Source of the DNA: an uncultured bacterium | GTDB taxonomy: Bacteria > Bacillota > Clostridia > Oscillospirales > Acutalibacteraceae | Direction: 5' to 3' | Assembly: GCA_905215855.1 (NCBI GenBank) | Contig: CAJMRT010000001.1 | Coordinates: 41,325-105,324 of the forward strand | DNA: 64,000 bases | Part shown: positions 15,313 through 23,910 of the stretch, in pieces | Layout of the letters: each line of letters opens with the position of its first letter | Numbering within the stretch: position 1 is the first letter of the stretch | The notes under the pieces: model-generated | What the model saw: the letters and a program-made list of their open reading frames with translations, nothing else | What the model was told of the DNA's origin: nothing | Database searches by the model: none | Program-made: the position numbers and the translations under genes

Positions 15313-16341
15313 ATGGCAGTTTCGGTACACAAATGGCTTTTGAATAAATTCAGAGATATTAACCACAGCAGAATGGACAAGCACATTGACATTATCGCAA
15401 AGAACAGCGGTAAGTCAAAGGCTTATATCAAGTTCGACATAATCCGCAACTTTCTCATCAGAGGCACAGGCTACACGGACTATTTCCGTTGTGATTTTAT
15501 CAACCTTTCGGCTAAAGAGAAAAAAACCTTTGTTACGGCAAAGACTTTCTACAAAATTCTTGAATATCTCAACGATGAGGAATATATAGTTCTTCTCCGT
15601 GACAAGCTTGTTTTTGACGAGCTTTTCAAAAAGTATCTCAAAAGAGATTTCATCAACCTTCGCACAGGCAGTAAGGAAGATTTCAGGAAGTTCCTTGACG
15701 GCAGAGAAACCGTTTTTGCAAAAGATCCGACAGGCGAGGGCGGTCACGGCATTTCAAAAATCACCGTTGCCGAGGTGAAGGACATCGACAGGCTCTATGA
15801 CGAACTCAAAGCAAACGGTCAGCTTCTTGTTGAGGAAGCAATCATTCAGAGCGATGACCTCAACGAAATCAATCCGTGCGTTGTAAATTCATGGCGAGTT
15901 GTTACGCTCTATAAGGACGGCAAGGCGCATATAATAAATAACGCTCTCCGCATCAATCAGGATGAGTCGAATGTTATCGGCTGTACAAATGACCTCTACC
16001 TCAGCCTTGACGCAGACGGCAGAATTGACAGTAATGTAATTGATGACTACGGCAATGTTTATGACAAACACCCGATGACAGGCAAAAAGTTCTCTGAGGT
16101 CAAGATTGCAGGTGTTCGAGAGGCTCTTGATATGGTTGTTGAGGCAGCGGAAAAGATTCCGCAGGTGAGATATATCGGCTGGGACATCGCCTTTTCAAAG
16201 AACGGTCCCGTTATGGTTGAGGGCAACGAGTACCCCGGCTACGGACTTTTGCAGTTCTATAAACTAAAAGGCAAACGCACAGGTCATCTGAAAGAAATCG
16301 CCGATGTCCTCGGTGACGAGATGAATAACATTAAGCTTTGA
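15313..16341 (+). CDS. ATP-grasp protein (sugar-transfer-associated ATP-grasp family)
   Basis: This 342-residue cytosolic protein has an ATP-grasp fold typical of the sugar-transfer-associated subfamily. FAKDPTGEGGHGISKI near residues 138-153 is the glycine-rich ATP loop, GQLLVEEAIIQ the strand that holds adenine, and NSWRVVTLYKDG with YIGWDIAFSKNGPVMVEGNEYPGY carry the Mg2+-binding Asp, Glu and Asn. Such enzymes join a carboxylate to an amine or thiol through an acyl phosphate; members sit in surface polysaccharide clusters. It starts 1 nt after the racemase stop, with the AAGGAG site inside the racemase end. A D-amino-acid ligase role is suggested by context only. A bidirectional terminator follows. 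Confidence 0.8.
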   Translation: MAVSVHKWLLNKFRDINHSRMDKHIDIIAKNSGKSKAYIKFDIIRNFLIRGTGYTDYFRCDFINLSAKEKKTFVTAKTFYKILEYLNDEEYIVLLRDKLVFDELFKKYLKRDFINLRTGSKEDFRKFLDGRETVFAKDPTGEGGHGISKITVAEVKDIDRLYDELKANGQLLVEEAIIQSDDLNEINPCVVNSWRVVTLYKDGKAHIINNALRINQDESNVIGCTNDLYLSLDADGRIDSNVIDDYGNVYDKHPMTGKKFSEVKIAGVREALDMVVEAAEKIPQVRYIGWDIAFSKNGPVMVEGNEYPGYGLLQFYKLKGKRTGHLKEIADVLGDEMNNIKL

Positions 16342-16370
16342 TTATTCAGCAAAAACTTTATAATAAAAAC

Positions 16371-16405
16371 AAAAACAGCACCGATATGACTTCGGTGCTG
16401 TTTTG
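16371..16405. terminator. Bidirectional terminator between ATP-grasp and histidine kinase genes
   Basis: AAAACAGCACCGA (16372-16384) pairs perfectly with TCGGTGCTGTTTT (16392-16404). It serves the convergent genes on both sides. Confidence 0.9.
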
Positions 16406-16419
16406 TGTTTAAATACATT

Positions 16420-17742
16420 TTATTCTGTTTTCAGTATTGCAAGTGTACTGAAAGTTGAATCCTGAATTTGAATAATCAATTCGCCGTTATATTTTTCGGT
16501 GATGTCTTTTACTATTTTTAAGCCGTAGCCGTGAAGTTCGGGGTTTTTTTCAGGCTTTTTCAAGGTGTCGGAAAATTTATTCTCACACTTGATATAAATG
16601 TAATCATTATCCCGTTTGCAAGATAGGTAAAGAATCTTGTCATCGCCGTTATAATTTTTAAGGGCATTTATGCCATTGTCTAACAGATTGATAAAAATTC
16701 GGCAAATGTCGAAATCGGTAATGCCTGTGTTATCGTAAAGAACAATGTCATCAATAATCTTGATGGATTCCTTTTCGGCGACAGAGGTTTTGTCAAAAAG
16801 AACCGCATTGACAATTTTATTGCTACAGTAGCGATGAGCTTTTGTATTGTCCATAATATCGGATATGCCACCTACAATTTCTTTTGCCTTTTTATTTCCT
16901 TCTTCCGTATTTTCAGACAGCTGAATGTTGATTACCTGAACAAGATTGTTTATGTCATGTCTTAATTTAGCTGTGCTTTCATAATTTTCGAGCATCTTTC
17001 TATAGTATTCTGCCTGAAGTTTATTTTGGTATTCAAGCATCTCGTTCTCAGATTTTATTTTATAGTATGAAGAACTGCTTTTTGTAAAATAAATAAGAAT
17101 ACTGTCAGCCGCAACAAATATGAAAATGTAAAAATAAATTATGCTGAGATTTGTATTTTTTACATTAAACGGTACATAGAACGAAACTTGGTTGAATTGT
17201 GTGATTGAAAAAGCGAGAAACAGTATTTCAAATGCTATCAACACAAACAGAAAAACAATGTTGCTCCTAAAGAACATATCTCTGTTTTTTTTGAGGAATC
17301 TGCTGCCGATTATAGTGTATAAACCAAGCAGAGTGGTGATTACGGTGACAGACACAAGGTAGACATATGGCTCTTGCAAATAATTTTCCGAACTGCCAAA
17401 CAGAACAGTCACAATAAAATAGCTTAAGTAGTCCGATAGAAATATTATAAGAATAGAAACAATTGAAGTAATTACCTTTATATAGAATTTGTCTTTGTAC
17501 AATAAGATATTGCCTATGACAATGGCTAACAAGGACAGCTGTGTTGTCCAAGACGGCATATTATCAAAGTGTTGGGGTATAAGCAATAGGTAAAAAAGCA
17601 CTGATTGTAACAAAATAGTTTTAATTTTGCTTTGCTTACTGTGCAACACAAAAGAATTTGCCACCACTGCAAGCAAAATATTGTAAAGGTACACCCACAT
17701 TTGTTGAGGTAGGTAATATTGATTTTCAAATATTGTATGCAA
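16420..17742 (-). CDS. AgrC-type sensor histidine kinase (GHKL)
   Basis: The 440-residue kinase has six or seven hydrophobic segments in residues 1-210, with no extracellular domain, as in peptide-sensing AgrC/ComD kinases. A coiled segment (about 222-258) precedes the phospho-acceptor His262 in KLRHDINNLVQV. The N box is FINLLDNGINALKNY and the G box is GYGLKIVKDITEKYNGEL near the C terminus. It would phosphorylate the LytTR regulator encoded just upstream. The start is probably TTG at 17742, 7-8 nt after GGAGAG; no ATG with a site is near. No AgrB or AgrD peptide gene is seen, so the signal is unknown. Confidence 0.85.
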   Translation of the reverse strand: MHTIFENQYYLPQQMWVYLYNILLAVVANSFVLHSKQSKIKTILLQSVLFYLLLIPQHFDNMPSWTTQLSLLAIVIGNILLYKDKFYIKVITSIVSILIIFLSDYLSYFIVTVLFGSSENYLQEPYVYLVSVTVITTLLGLYTIIGSRFLKKNRDMFFRSNIVFLFVLIAFEILFLAFSITQFNQVSFYVPFNVKNTNLSIIYFYIFIFVAADSILIYFTKSSSSYYKIKSENEMLEYQNKLQAEYYRKMLENYESTAKLRHDINNLVQVINIQLSENTEEGNKKAKEIVGGISDIMDNTKAHRYCSNKIVNAVLFDKTSVAEKESIKIIDDIVLYDNTGITDFDICRIFINLLDNGINALKNYNGDDKILYLSCKRDNDYIYIKCENKFSDTLKKPEKNPELHGYGLKIVKDITEKYNGELIIQIQDSTFSTLAILKTE

Positions 17743-17755
17743 ATAAATCTCTCCG

Positions 17756-18466
17756 TTACAGCCCGATTTTTGAAGCTTTGTGCTTAAAAATCATTTTCTT
17801 GACATTGTCATAATAGCTTCTGCTGACCGGAATTTTTGTGCCGTTCGATATTACAATTTTGTATTTTAACAAATCAATTGCATACTTCAGATTAACTGCA
17901 TAACTTTTATGACATCTCAGAAAACTATTATCCAACTTATTCATAGCGTCGTCAAGCTTTATGTATTCTTCATATCTGTCTGTAGCAGTGTAGTATGTAA
18001 CTTTTCTTTCGTGACTTTCAAGGTAAAGAATTTTGCTTTTGTCAATCGTAATATTTTGTCTGTTTACCGAGATTTTAATTGACAACGGTTTGTTGAAGTT
18101 ATAGTATTTTAAAATTTTGTTAATGTGGTAACATAATTTATTTTTATCAATCGGTTTTGTAATCAATCCCCAAGGGTTAAAGTCAATAAAAATATCCTGA
18201 CAGTATTCTAAATATCCCGTGATAAAAATAACGGGTGTTGTCGGAATATGTTTACGAACTCTCTTGAGCATTTCCAAACCATTCTCGTTTTTGATGCAGA
18301 TGTCCATAATAATTGCATCGGGGATTTCATTCTTTAAAATTGAAGATTCTAAATCGTCTACTGAATTGTAAATTTTGGTTTGAATATTGGTGCCGAATTC
18401 AGTGTCTATTAACAGTTTTATGTAATCAGTAATTGTTCTGTCGTCATCGCATACAGCTATTAACAT
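17756..18466 (-). CDS. LytTR-family response regulator
   Basis: This 236-residue regulator has a receiver domain (1-120) with acidic pocket CDDD (7-9), phospho-acceptor Asp55 in IIMDICIKNENG, and the conserved Thr and Lys in FITGY and ITKPID. A LytTR DNA-binding domain follows (about 135-232), with KSKILYLESHERKVTYYT, LDNSFLRCHKSYAVNL and GTKIPVSRSYYDNVK. ATG at 18466 is chosen, 6 nt after AGGTG; the GTG three codons earlier is too close to that site. It ends 13 nt before the kinase start. It is divergent from the pilus locus and may control it; that is inference. Confidence 0.9.
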   Translation of the reverse strand: MLIAVCDDDRTITDYIKLLIDTEFGTNIQTKIYNSVDDLESSILKNEIPDAIIMDICIKNENGLEMLKRVRKHIPTTPVIFITGYLEYCQDIFIDFNPWGLITKPIDKNKLCYHINKILKYYNFNKPLSIKISVNRQNITIDKSKILYLESHERKVTYYTATDRYEEYIKLDDAMNKLDNSFLRCHKSYAVNLKYAIDLLKYKIVISNGTKIPVSRSYYDNVKKMIFKHKASKIGL

Positions 18467-18558
18467 ATACTCCACCTCACTATAAATTTTAGCACATTAT
18501 CTGACAATAAAATTACTTATTCCAAATAAAACGGTTAATTATTACATCAAATGTGTTA

Positions 18559-18602
18559 TTTTTTACAACTAACTGTAAAAAAATTTAAGTACAAGGTATA
18601 AT
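18559..18602. promoter_or_regulatory. Divergent control region: perfect 9-6-9 palindrome and -10 box
   Basis: TTTTTTACA-ACTAAC-TGTAAAAAA (18559-18582) lies between the two-component genes and the pilus locus. A TATAAT at 18597-18602 points rightward, with a poor -35. The rest of the 18467-18761 gap is AT-rich with repeated TAACATA motifs and no gene. The palindrome is a candidate operator. Confidence 0.45.
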
Positions 18603-18761
18603 TGATAAGTAAAAACAGGTGAAAAATTTCCAAAAATGCAGCGAGATTTTTAACATAATTAACATATTTGATGATGCTTTGACATAAGGATAACATATTT
18701 TACTTTTAAAAATTGTTATTTGTGCATTTGTTCTTAAAGAAACGTATAGAGGGGATAAACT

Positions 18762-19826
18762 ATGAAAATAAAATTAGCGTTACTTGACAATGACCAAAAC
18801 TACTTAAACAGAATAGTTTCGGTATTTAATATCAGGTATGCTGATAAACTCGAAATCTATTCTTTTACAAAGCTTGAGAGCGCATTATCTGCACTTGAAA
18901 GTACTCGCATTGATGTTTTTGTTTCGAGCATTGCATTTGATATGAATACGGCGGTTCTCCCTAAAAGATGCGGCTTTGCATATTTTGTTGATTCTGCCGA
19001 CATTGATTCCGTAAACAATCAGCGTGCCATCTGCAAATATCAAAAAGCAGATCTTATTTACAGACAGATATTAAGTATATATTCTGAAAATGCAGGCGGT
19101 GTATCCGAAACAAGATTTGGAGATGACTCTTGCAAGGTGATTGCTTTTGCATCTCCATGCGGCGGTACAGGCAGTTCAACAATGGCTGCAGCCTGTGCAT
19201 CGTATTATGCCGCCAAGGGCGAAAAGACACTGTATCTTAATTTTGAGAAATTCGGTTCAGCCGACGCTTTCTTTTCTGCGGAAGGTCAGTTTGATATGAG
19301 TGATATAATATTTGCCTTGAAGAGCAGGAAGGCAAATTTGTCTATGAAAATGGAAAGCTGCGTTAAACAGGATCGCAGAGGTGTGTATTTTTACTCGCAG
19401 CCAAAGGTAGCTTTGGATATGATTGAACTCAAAAGTGATGAAATTATCCGACTTATTTCTGAAGCAAAACTTCTGGGTTCATATTCCTATATTATTCTTG
19501 ATTTGGATTTTGGAATTGACAGTGATACAATCAAGATTTTAAAACAGGCTAATGCTTTAGTATGGACGGGCGATGGTTCTGAGATTTCTAATATTAAAAT
19601 CAGCAGAGCTTACGACGCATTGGCAATTTCCGAGCAAAATGAAGATGTTCCGATTTTGAACAGAACTGTGCTGATCTACAACAAGTTTAGCAATAAAAGT
19701 AGCAGGGCTCTTGCAAGTAATATTGAGCTCAAAAATATAGGCGGTGCTCCAAGATATGAACATGCGTCTGTTTCACAGATTCTGGATAGCCTATTATCAA
19801 TAGAAATGTTTGGCAGAATTTGTTGA
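18762..19826 (+). CDS. TadZ/CpaE-like ATPase-family protein (degenerate P-loop)
   Basis: The 354-residue protein has a receiver-like N-terminal domain (1-110, starting IKLALLDNDQNYLNRI) and a ParA/MinD-like domain (about 125-350). It is the first gene of the pilus locus, the place of TadZ, which positions the Tad machine in the cell. The nucleotide loop reads SPCGGTGSST at 131-140: both the signature lysine (Cys133) and the P-loop lysine (Ser138) are replaced, so ATP hydrolysis is doubtful. YIILDLDFGID (about 246-256) is the Walker B-like strand. ATG at 18762 follows GAGGGGAT. TadA follows 14 nt later. Confidence 0.8.
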   Translation: MKIKLALLDNDQNYLNRIVSVFNIRYADKLEIYSFTKLESALSALESTRIDVFVSSIAFDMNTAVLPKRCGFAYFVDSADIDSVNNQRAICKYQKADLIYRQILSIYSENAGGVSETRFGDDSCKVIAFASPCGGTGSSTMAAACASYYAAKGEKTLYLNFEKFGSADAFFSAEGQFDMSDIIFALKSRKANLSMKMESCVKQDRRGVYFYSQPKVALDMIELKSDEIIRLISEAKLLGSYSYIILDLDFGIDSDTIKILKQANALVWTGDGSEISNIKISRAYDALAISEQNEDVPILNRTVLIYNKFSNKSSRALASNIELKNIGGAPRYEHASVSQILDSLLSIEMFGRIC

Positions 19827-19840
19827 GGCGGTGAATAATT

Positions 19841-21079
19841 ATGACTTTTGAACAGGAGCAACAGTTCGTCTCAAAAATCAAGAAATATGTTACTGATAAC
19901 CTCTCGCTAAGCCAGATAAGTGATGACGATTTGCAGCAGAGAATAGAGGAGATTGTTGAACAGTATATCGGTGAGCAGTATTGTTCAATTGATCAACGAG
20001 TTTCTATTGTTGAACAGGTTTACAGTTCTATAAGAGGATTCGGACTTCTTGATTCAATTATCAAGGATGAGAGCATAACGGAAGTAATGATTAACGGACC
20101 GAAAAATGTATTTATCGAACAGAACGGTCGTCTTTACAAGCTTGATAAACAATTTGAAAGTCAGCGAAAACTTGAAGATGTTATTCAGAGAATTGTCGGT
20201 CTTGCCGGCAGAGAGGTTAATCAGGCAAATCCGATTTGTGATACAAGACTTCCGGACGGCTCTCGTGTTAATGTGGTGTTACCCCCGATTGCGTTATGTG
20301 GCCCGACTGTTACAATTCGTAAGTTTTCAAAAACTCCTATGACAATAGCAAAATTGATAGAGTACGGCTCAATAACTCAGGAAATTGCAGATAAGCTTCA
20401 ACTTCTTGTTAAAGCTAAATACAATATCTTCATCAGCGGTGGTACAGGCTCAGGTAAAACTACATTTCTCAATGCTCTTTCAAATTATATTCCAAAGGAT
20501 GAGCGTGTAATTACAATTGAAGATTCCGCTGAACTTCAGATTGAGGGAATAGACAACCTTGTCAGCCTTGAAACAAGAAATGCCAATGCTTCCGGAGCAG
20601 GTCAAATTACGATAAGAGATTTAATAAAATCTTCACTGCGTATGCGACCGGAGCGCATTATTGTCGGTGAGTGTCGTGGCGGAGAGGCGCTTGATATGTT
20701 GCAGGCCATGAATACAGGTCATGACGGTTCTCTTTCAACAGGTCACGCAAACTCAACTGAGGATATGCTCAGCCGACTCGAAACCATGGTTTTGCAGGGA
20801 GCTGCAGGACTGCCTCTTGAAGCAATCCGTCAGCAAATTGCATCTGCCGTTGACATAATCATTCATCTTTCAAGGCTTCGTGATAAATCCAGAAAAACAA
20901 TGGAAATCACTGAGGTAGTAGGATACGAAAACGGTAAAATTATACTTAATCCGCTGTATGTCTTTGAGGAAGATGAGAAAAGCACCTTGGAAAAAGTTTC
21001 AGGCAAACTTAAGAGGACTGATAATAAAATACAGAATACATTTAAATTAAAACTTTCCGGCTTTAAATCAGAAATTTGA
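19841..21079 (+). CDS. tadA: TadA/CpaF-type secretion ATPase
   Basis: This 412-residue hexameric ATPase powers Flp/Tad pilus assembly at the cytoplasmic face. The N-terminal domain (1-150) includes IIKDESITEVMINGP, a hallmark of the family. The ATPase core has Walker A ISGGTGSGKTTFL with Lys206, the Asp box ITIEDSAELQI, Walker B RIIVGECRGGEALDML and the His box DGSLSTGHANS. Its length is near the family norm. ATG at 19841 after GAGGCGG. The next gene, TadB-like, starts about 10 nt after the stop. Confidence 0.95.
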   Translation: MTFEQEQQFVSKIKKYVTDNLSLSQISDDDLQQRIEEIVEQYIGEQYCSIDQRVSIVEQVYSSIRGFGLLDSIIKDESITEVMINGPKNVFIEQNGRLYKLDKQFESQRKLEDVIQRIVGLAGREVNQANPICDTRLPDGSRVNVVLPPIALCGPTVTIRKFSKTPMTIAKLIEYGSITQEIADKLQLLVKAKYNIFISGGTGSGKTTFLNALSNYIPKDERVITIEDSAELQIEGIDNLVSLETRNANASGAGQITIRDLIKSSLRMRPERIIVGECRGGEALDMLQAMNTGHDGSLSTGHANSTEDMLSRLETMVLQGAAGLPLEAIRQQIASAVDIIIHLSRLRDKSRKTMEITEVVGYENGKIILNPLYVFEEDEKSTLEKVSGKLKRTDNKIQNTFKLKLSGFKSEI

Positions 21080-21089
21080 GGTGATTGTA

Positions 21090-21953
21090 TTGGCAAAGAA
21101 AAATAAAAAAAAGAAAAGAATTGAAGAGCCGCAATACTTTACCTCTGCAACGAATATACCAACCTATAATTATAAAGTATATAACATGACAAAGACAGAA
21201 AAGATATTGTATTTTCTGTTGGCTTTTGTTGTGGGTGCAGCTGTTGGCTACCTTTTTTACGGTGGGATAGGAAAAGACGAATTTAATCAGCCAACAACAG
21301 TAACATGGGTTCTCAATATAATAATTCCGACTGCGATAGGATTAGTTGCGGGTAAATTGTTTGTACCAATGCGTAGAAAGTCAATTGTTGCAAAACAGAA
21401 AAAGGAGTTAAGTCATCAATTTCGAGATATGCTTGACGCATTGACAACATCTATCGGAGCGGGAAAAAATGTAAACGATTCTTTCTTTGGCGTATATGAT
21501 GATTTAAAATTGCAGTATGATTCTGATGCTTTTATATTGAAGGAACTTGAAGTAATAATTTCCGGAATACATAATAATGTTGCGATTGAAGATGTTCTTG
21601 AGGACTTTGGTCGCCGCAGTGACAATGAAGATATTATGAGTTTTGCCAATGTCTTTAAAATCAGCTACAGAAAAGGCGGCAATATAAAGGAAATTATTCG
21701 TAATACACACAGTATTCTTAATGACAAGATGGAAATTTCCGAGGATATAGAAACACTGGTAACTTCAAATAAGCTTGAACAGAATATTATGATTGCTATG
21801 CCGATAGTTTTGATTGCTGTAATAAAAATGATGAGTCCTGAATTTGCAAATAATTTTGTTACACCAACGGGCATTATTTCTACAACAGTAAGTTTAATTA
21901 TTTTTGTAGTTGCTTATTTTATCGGAAAAGCTGTTTTGGATATAAAACTTTAG
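21090..21953 (+). CDS. tadB: TadB-like inner-membrane platform protein
   Basis: This 287-residue protein of the type II secretion F (T2SSF) class has two hydrophobic segments near residues 42-62 and 70-92, a cytoplasmic helical domain (RDMLDALTTSIGAGKNVNDSF, about 115-215) and C-terminal membrane segments (MIAMPIVLIAVIKMM and FVVAYFIGKAVL). With TadC it forms the base through which the ATPase moves pilins. The N terminus is very basic (KKNKKKKR). Start TTG at 21090 fits the GAGGTG site; the GTG at 21081 is that site itself. Confidence 0.85.
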   Translation: MAKKNKKKKRIEEPQYFTSATNIPTYNYKVYNMTKTEKILYFLLAFVVGAAVGYLFYGGIGKDEFNQPTTVTWVLNIIIPTAIGLVAGKLFVPMRRKSIVAKQKKELSHQFRDMLDALTTSIGAGKNVNDSFFGVYDDLKLQYDSDAFILKELEVIISGIHNNVAIEDVLEDFGRRSDNEDIMSFANVFKISYRKGGNIKEIIRNTHSILNDKMEISEDIETLVTSNKLEQNIMIAMPIVLIAVIKMMSPEFANNFVTPTGIISTTVSLIIFVVAYFIGKAVLDIKL

Positions 21954-21965
21954 GGAGTGAAGATT

Positions 21966-22841
21966 ATGCTGGGCTTAACAATGACAGATATTGTAATTAT
22001 GACCTTGGGTATTGTTTCACTCATTATTTGGTTGATGTTCTTTATCAAAGGTATGAAGTACAATTCAATGTTTGATGTGCTTGTTGAGAAAGAATATCCA
22101 TTTAAGGAGATATACGGACTCGGCTACGCAGTACTCGAAACAATAAAATATAATTATAAATCAAAAGGCGACAGAAAACTTCGTCAGGAACTTGATGTAT
22201 TGTACGGCAGTAAATATTCAGAATATTATTTGCGAACGATTCATTCCCAACAAATAACAATTGCATTTACTTTATTCGTACTTTCCTTTATTTTGTATGG
22301 ACTTGCATCTGATGTGCTTGCACTGATAGTGGGTTTTGTTTTTGCAGGACTTGCGTACTATTATTTTGGTACGGTAACGAAAAAAAGAATTCTTAAAAGG
22401 TCAGATGAACTGCTTCATGATTTTTCAGAAGTTGTTTCAAAGTTGGCTTTGCTTACAAATGCCGGAATGATTTTGCGTGAGGCATGGCAGGAAGTTGCCT
22501 TTGCAGGCACATCAACAATTTACACCGAAATGCAAACCACAGTTAATGAGATGAATAACGGTGTTTCTGAGATTGACGCAATGTTTAATTTTGGTTCTCG
22601 TTGCATCATTCCGGAGATTAAAAAGTTCACGTCAACAATTATTCAGGGTATGACAAAAGGAAACAGTGAATTGACCGCAATGTTGCAGGAACAGAGCAAA
22701 GAAGTATGGCAGTTAAAAAAGCAGCTCGTAAGACGAGAAGGAGAAAAAGCTGCCAGCAAATTACTTATTCCTATTTGTGTAATGTTCGTTGGTATCCTTA
22801 TTATGATTATAGTTCCGATTTTTACAAATCTGGGAGTTTGA
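21966..22841 (+). CDS. tadC: TadC-like inner-membrane platform protein
   Basis: This 291-residue T2SSF-type protein has an N-terminal membrane segment (9-31), a pair near residues 90-135, a cytoplasmic domain with LLHDFSEVVSKLALLTNAGM, and a C-terminal segment LLIPICVMFVGILIMIIVP. It pairs with the TadB-like protein, 12 nt downstream of its stop. ATG at 21966 lies 8 nt after GGGAG; the GTG at 21957 overlaps the site. Confidence 0.85.
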   Translation: MLGLTMTDIVIMTLGIVSLIIWLMFFIKGMKYNSMFDVLVEKEYPFKEIYGLGYAVLETIKYNYKSKGDRKLRQELDVLYGSKYSEYYLRTIHSQQITIAFTLFVLSFILYGLASDVLALIVGFVFAGLAYYYFGTVTKKRILKRSDELLHDFSEVVSKLALLTNAGMILREAWQEVAFAGTSTIYTEMQTTVNEMNNGVSEIDAMFNFGSRCIIPEIKKFTSTIIQGMTKGNSELTAMLQEQSKEVWQLKKQLVRREGEKAASKLLIPICVMFVGILIMIIVPIFTNLGV

Positions 22842-22906
22842 TAACTTATTTTTGGCTTTATTGTTATTTACATAGAGTAAACTTGCAGAAAGGAGGAATA
22901 TGGCAA

Positions 22907-23128
22907 ATGATGTTACAGAAGATGATGATACTTGGCAGTATCGCAAAAATGAAGTTGAGAGACCTGTTTACTGATGAAAAGGGCGAGGTTAATATCGTTG
23001 CGATTGTTATTCTTATCGGTATTGCGGTTATTCTTGCTTTAATTTTTAAAGATCAAATTAAAGCACTTTTGGAAACCTTGTTTGGTACAATTACCCAAAA
23101 AGCAACCGATGCGGTCAACAGCAACTAG
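22907..23128 (+). CDS. flp: Flp-type IVb pilin
   Basis: The 73-residue prepilin has a leader of about 25 residues rich in Met and Lys (SIAKMKLRDLFTDEKG), then a hydrophobic helix EVNIVAIVILIGIAVILALI and a short C-terminal part. Cleavage by the A24 peptidase is expected after Gly in DEKG. Unlike classic Flp pilins, position +5 is Val and the only Glu is at +1. A very strong AAAGGAGG site lies 10 nt upstream of tandem ATGs at 22907 and 22910. It is probably the major pilus subunit. A large hairpin follows the stop codon. Confidence 0.8.
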   Translation: MMLQKMMILGSIAKMKLRDLFTDEKGEVNIVAIVILIGIAVILALIFKDQIKALLETLFGTITQKATDAVNSN

Positions 23129-23147
23129 AAGAGGCCCTCTTCACAGA

Positions 23148-23199
23148 TGTGCAAGGGGACATCGAAATGACAGTTGTAAATTCGATTCCCCTATGCACA
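23148..23199 (+). other. Intercistronic hairpin after the pilin gene
   Basis: TGTGCA-A-GGGG (23148-23158) pairs with CCCC-TA-TGCACA (23188-23199), with an inner CGAA/TTCG. A six-T run (about 23209-23214) lies 9 nt further. It may act as a partial terminator or mRNA stabiliser so that pilin mRNA exceeds that of later genes. Confidence 0.6.
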
Positions 23200-23229
23200 T
23201 ATGCTAAATTTTTTGAGAGGACGATAAAG

Positions 23230-23895
23230 ATGACAGGAAAAAACTCTATATGTTCAAAATTGAATAGTGAAAACGGTACAGTAATCATCGAAGCAACTTT
23301 TGTGTTTCCTATTATGTTTATTATCCTCTTTTTTTTAATTTATATGGGAAATGCTTTTTATATGAAAGCTCAGGTTGAATCTGTAGTTGAGCAAAAGGCA
23401 ATTCAAGGCGCTGCATACTGTGCAGATCCGATTCTGGAAACAATGAAAGAAACAGGAAAATTTCCGTCACTCTCGGCTCTGGAAACAAAGCCGTATCGTT
23501 ATATTTTTGGCGGTATGAATGATGTAGAAAGCAAAATATCAAATGAAGTTGAAGAAGCATTGACAGGAAAAACATCAACCTTTTTTACGAATATGTACCC
23601 AAAAATTACAACAGCTAAATCAGATATAGCCAAATACAACAATTATGTCGTTTATTCTACATTTTCAGTAGAGGTAAAGTATACCATTAAATTTCCTATC
23701 AGTTTTTTAGGAGAATCAACACCGCCGATGTTGGTGATTACTTCAAGAGCAGAAGCACCGGTTGATGATACGGCAGAATTTATACGAAATACAGATATGG
23801 TTATAGATGTATTCAGCAAGTCAAAAGTCGCACAGAAGATATCTGATGTGTTCGGAAAAATAAATGATTTTATATCAGGATTTGCTAAAAAGTAA
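23230..23895 (+). CDS. TadE-like pseudopilin
   Basis: This 221-residue membrane-anchored protein has a short basic leader ending NSENG, then TVIIEATFVFPIMFIILFFL. Glu sits at +5 after the glycine, the mark of TadE/TadF prepilins. The remainder is extracytoplasmic. It would be cut by the prepilin peptidase at 29.7 kb and act as a minor pseudopilin. ATG at 23230 is chosen (GAGAGG 9 nt upstream); longer starts run through the upstream hairpin. Confidence 0.8.
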   Translation: MTGKNSICSKLNSENGTVIIEATFVFPIMFIILFFLIYMGNAFYMKAQVESVVEQKAIQGAAYCADPILETMKETGKFPSLSALETKPYRYIFGGMNDVESKISNEVEEALTGKTSTFFTNMYPKITTAKSDIAKYNNYVVYSTFSVEVKYTIKFPISFLGESTPPMLVITSRAEAPVDDTAEFIRNTDMVIDVFSKSKVAQKISDVFGKINDFISGFAKK

Positions 23896-23910
23896 GGAGG
23901 ATTGCGGGTA

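Noticed and set aside
22900..22974. 24-codon frame starting MANDVTEDDDTW that overlaps the pilin gene
   Set aside because: The site spacing is too short for its ATG, and the overlapping frame is a clear Flp pilin.
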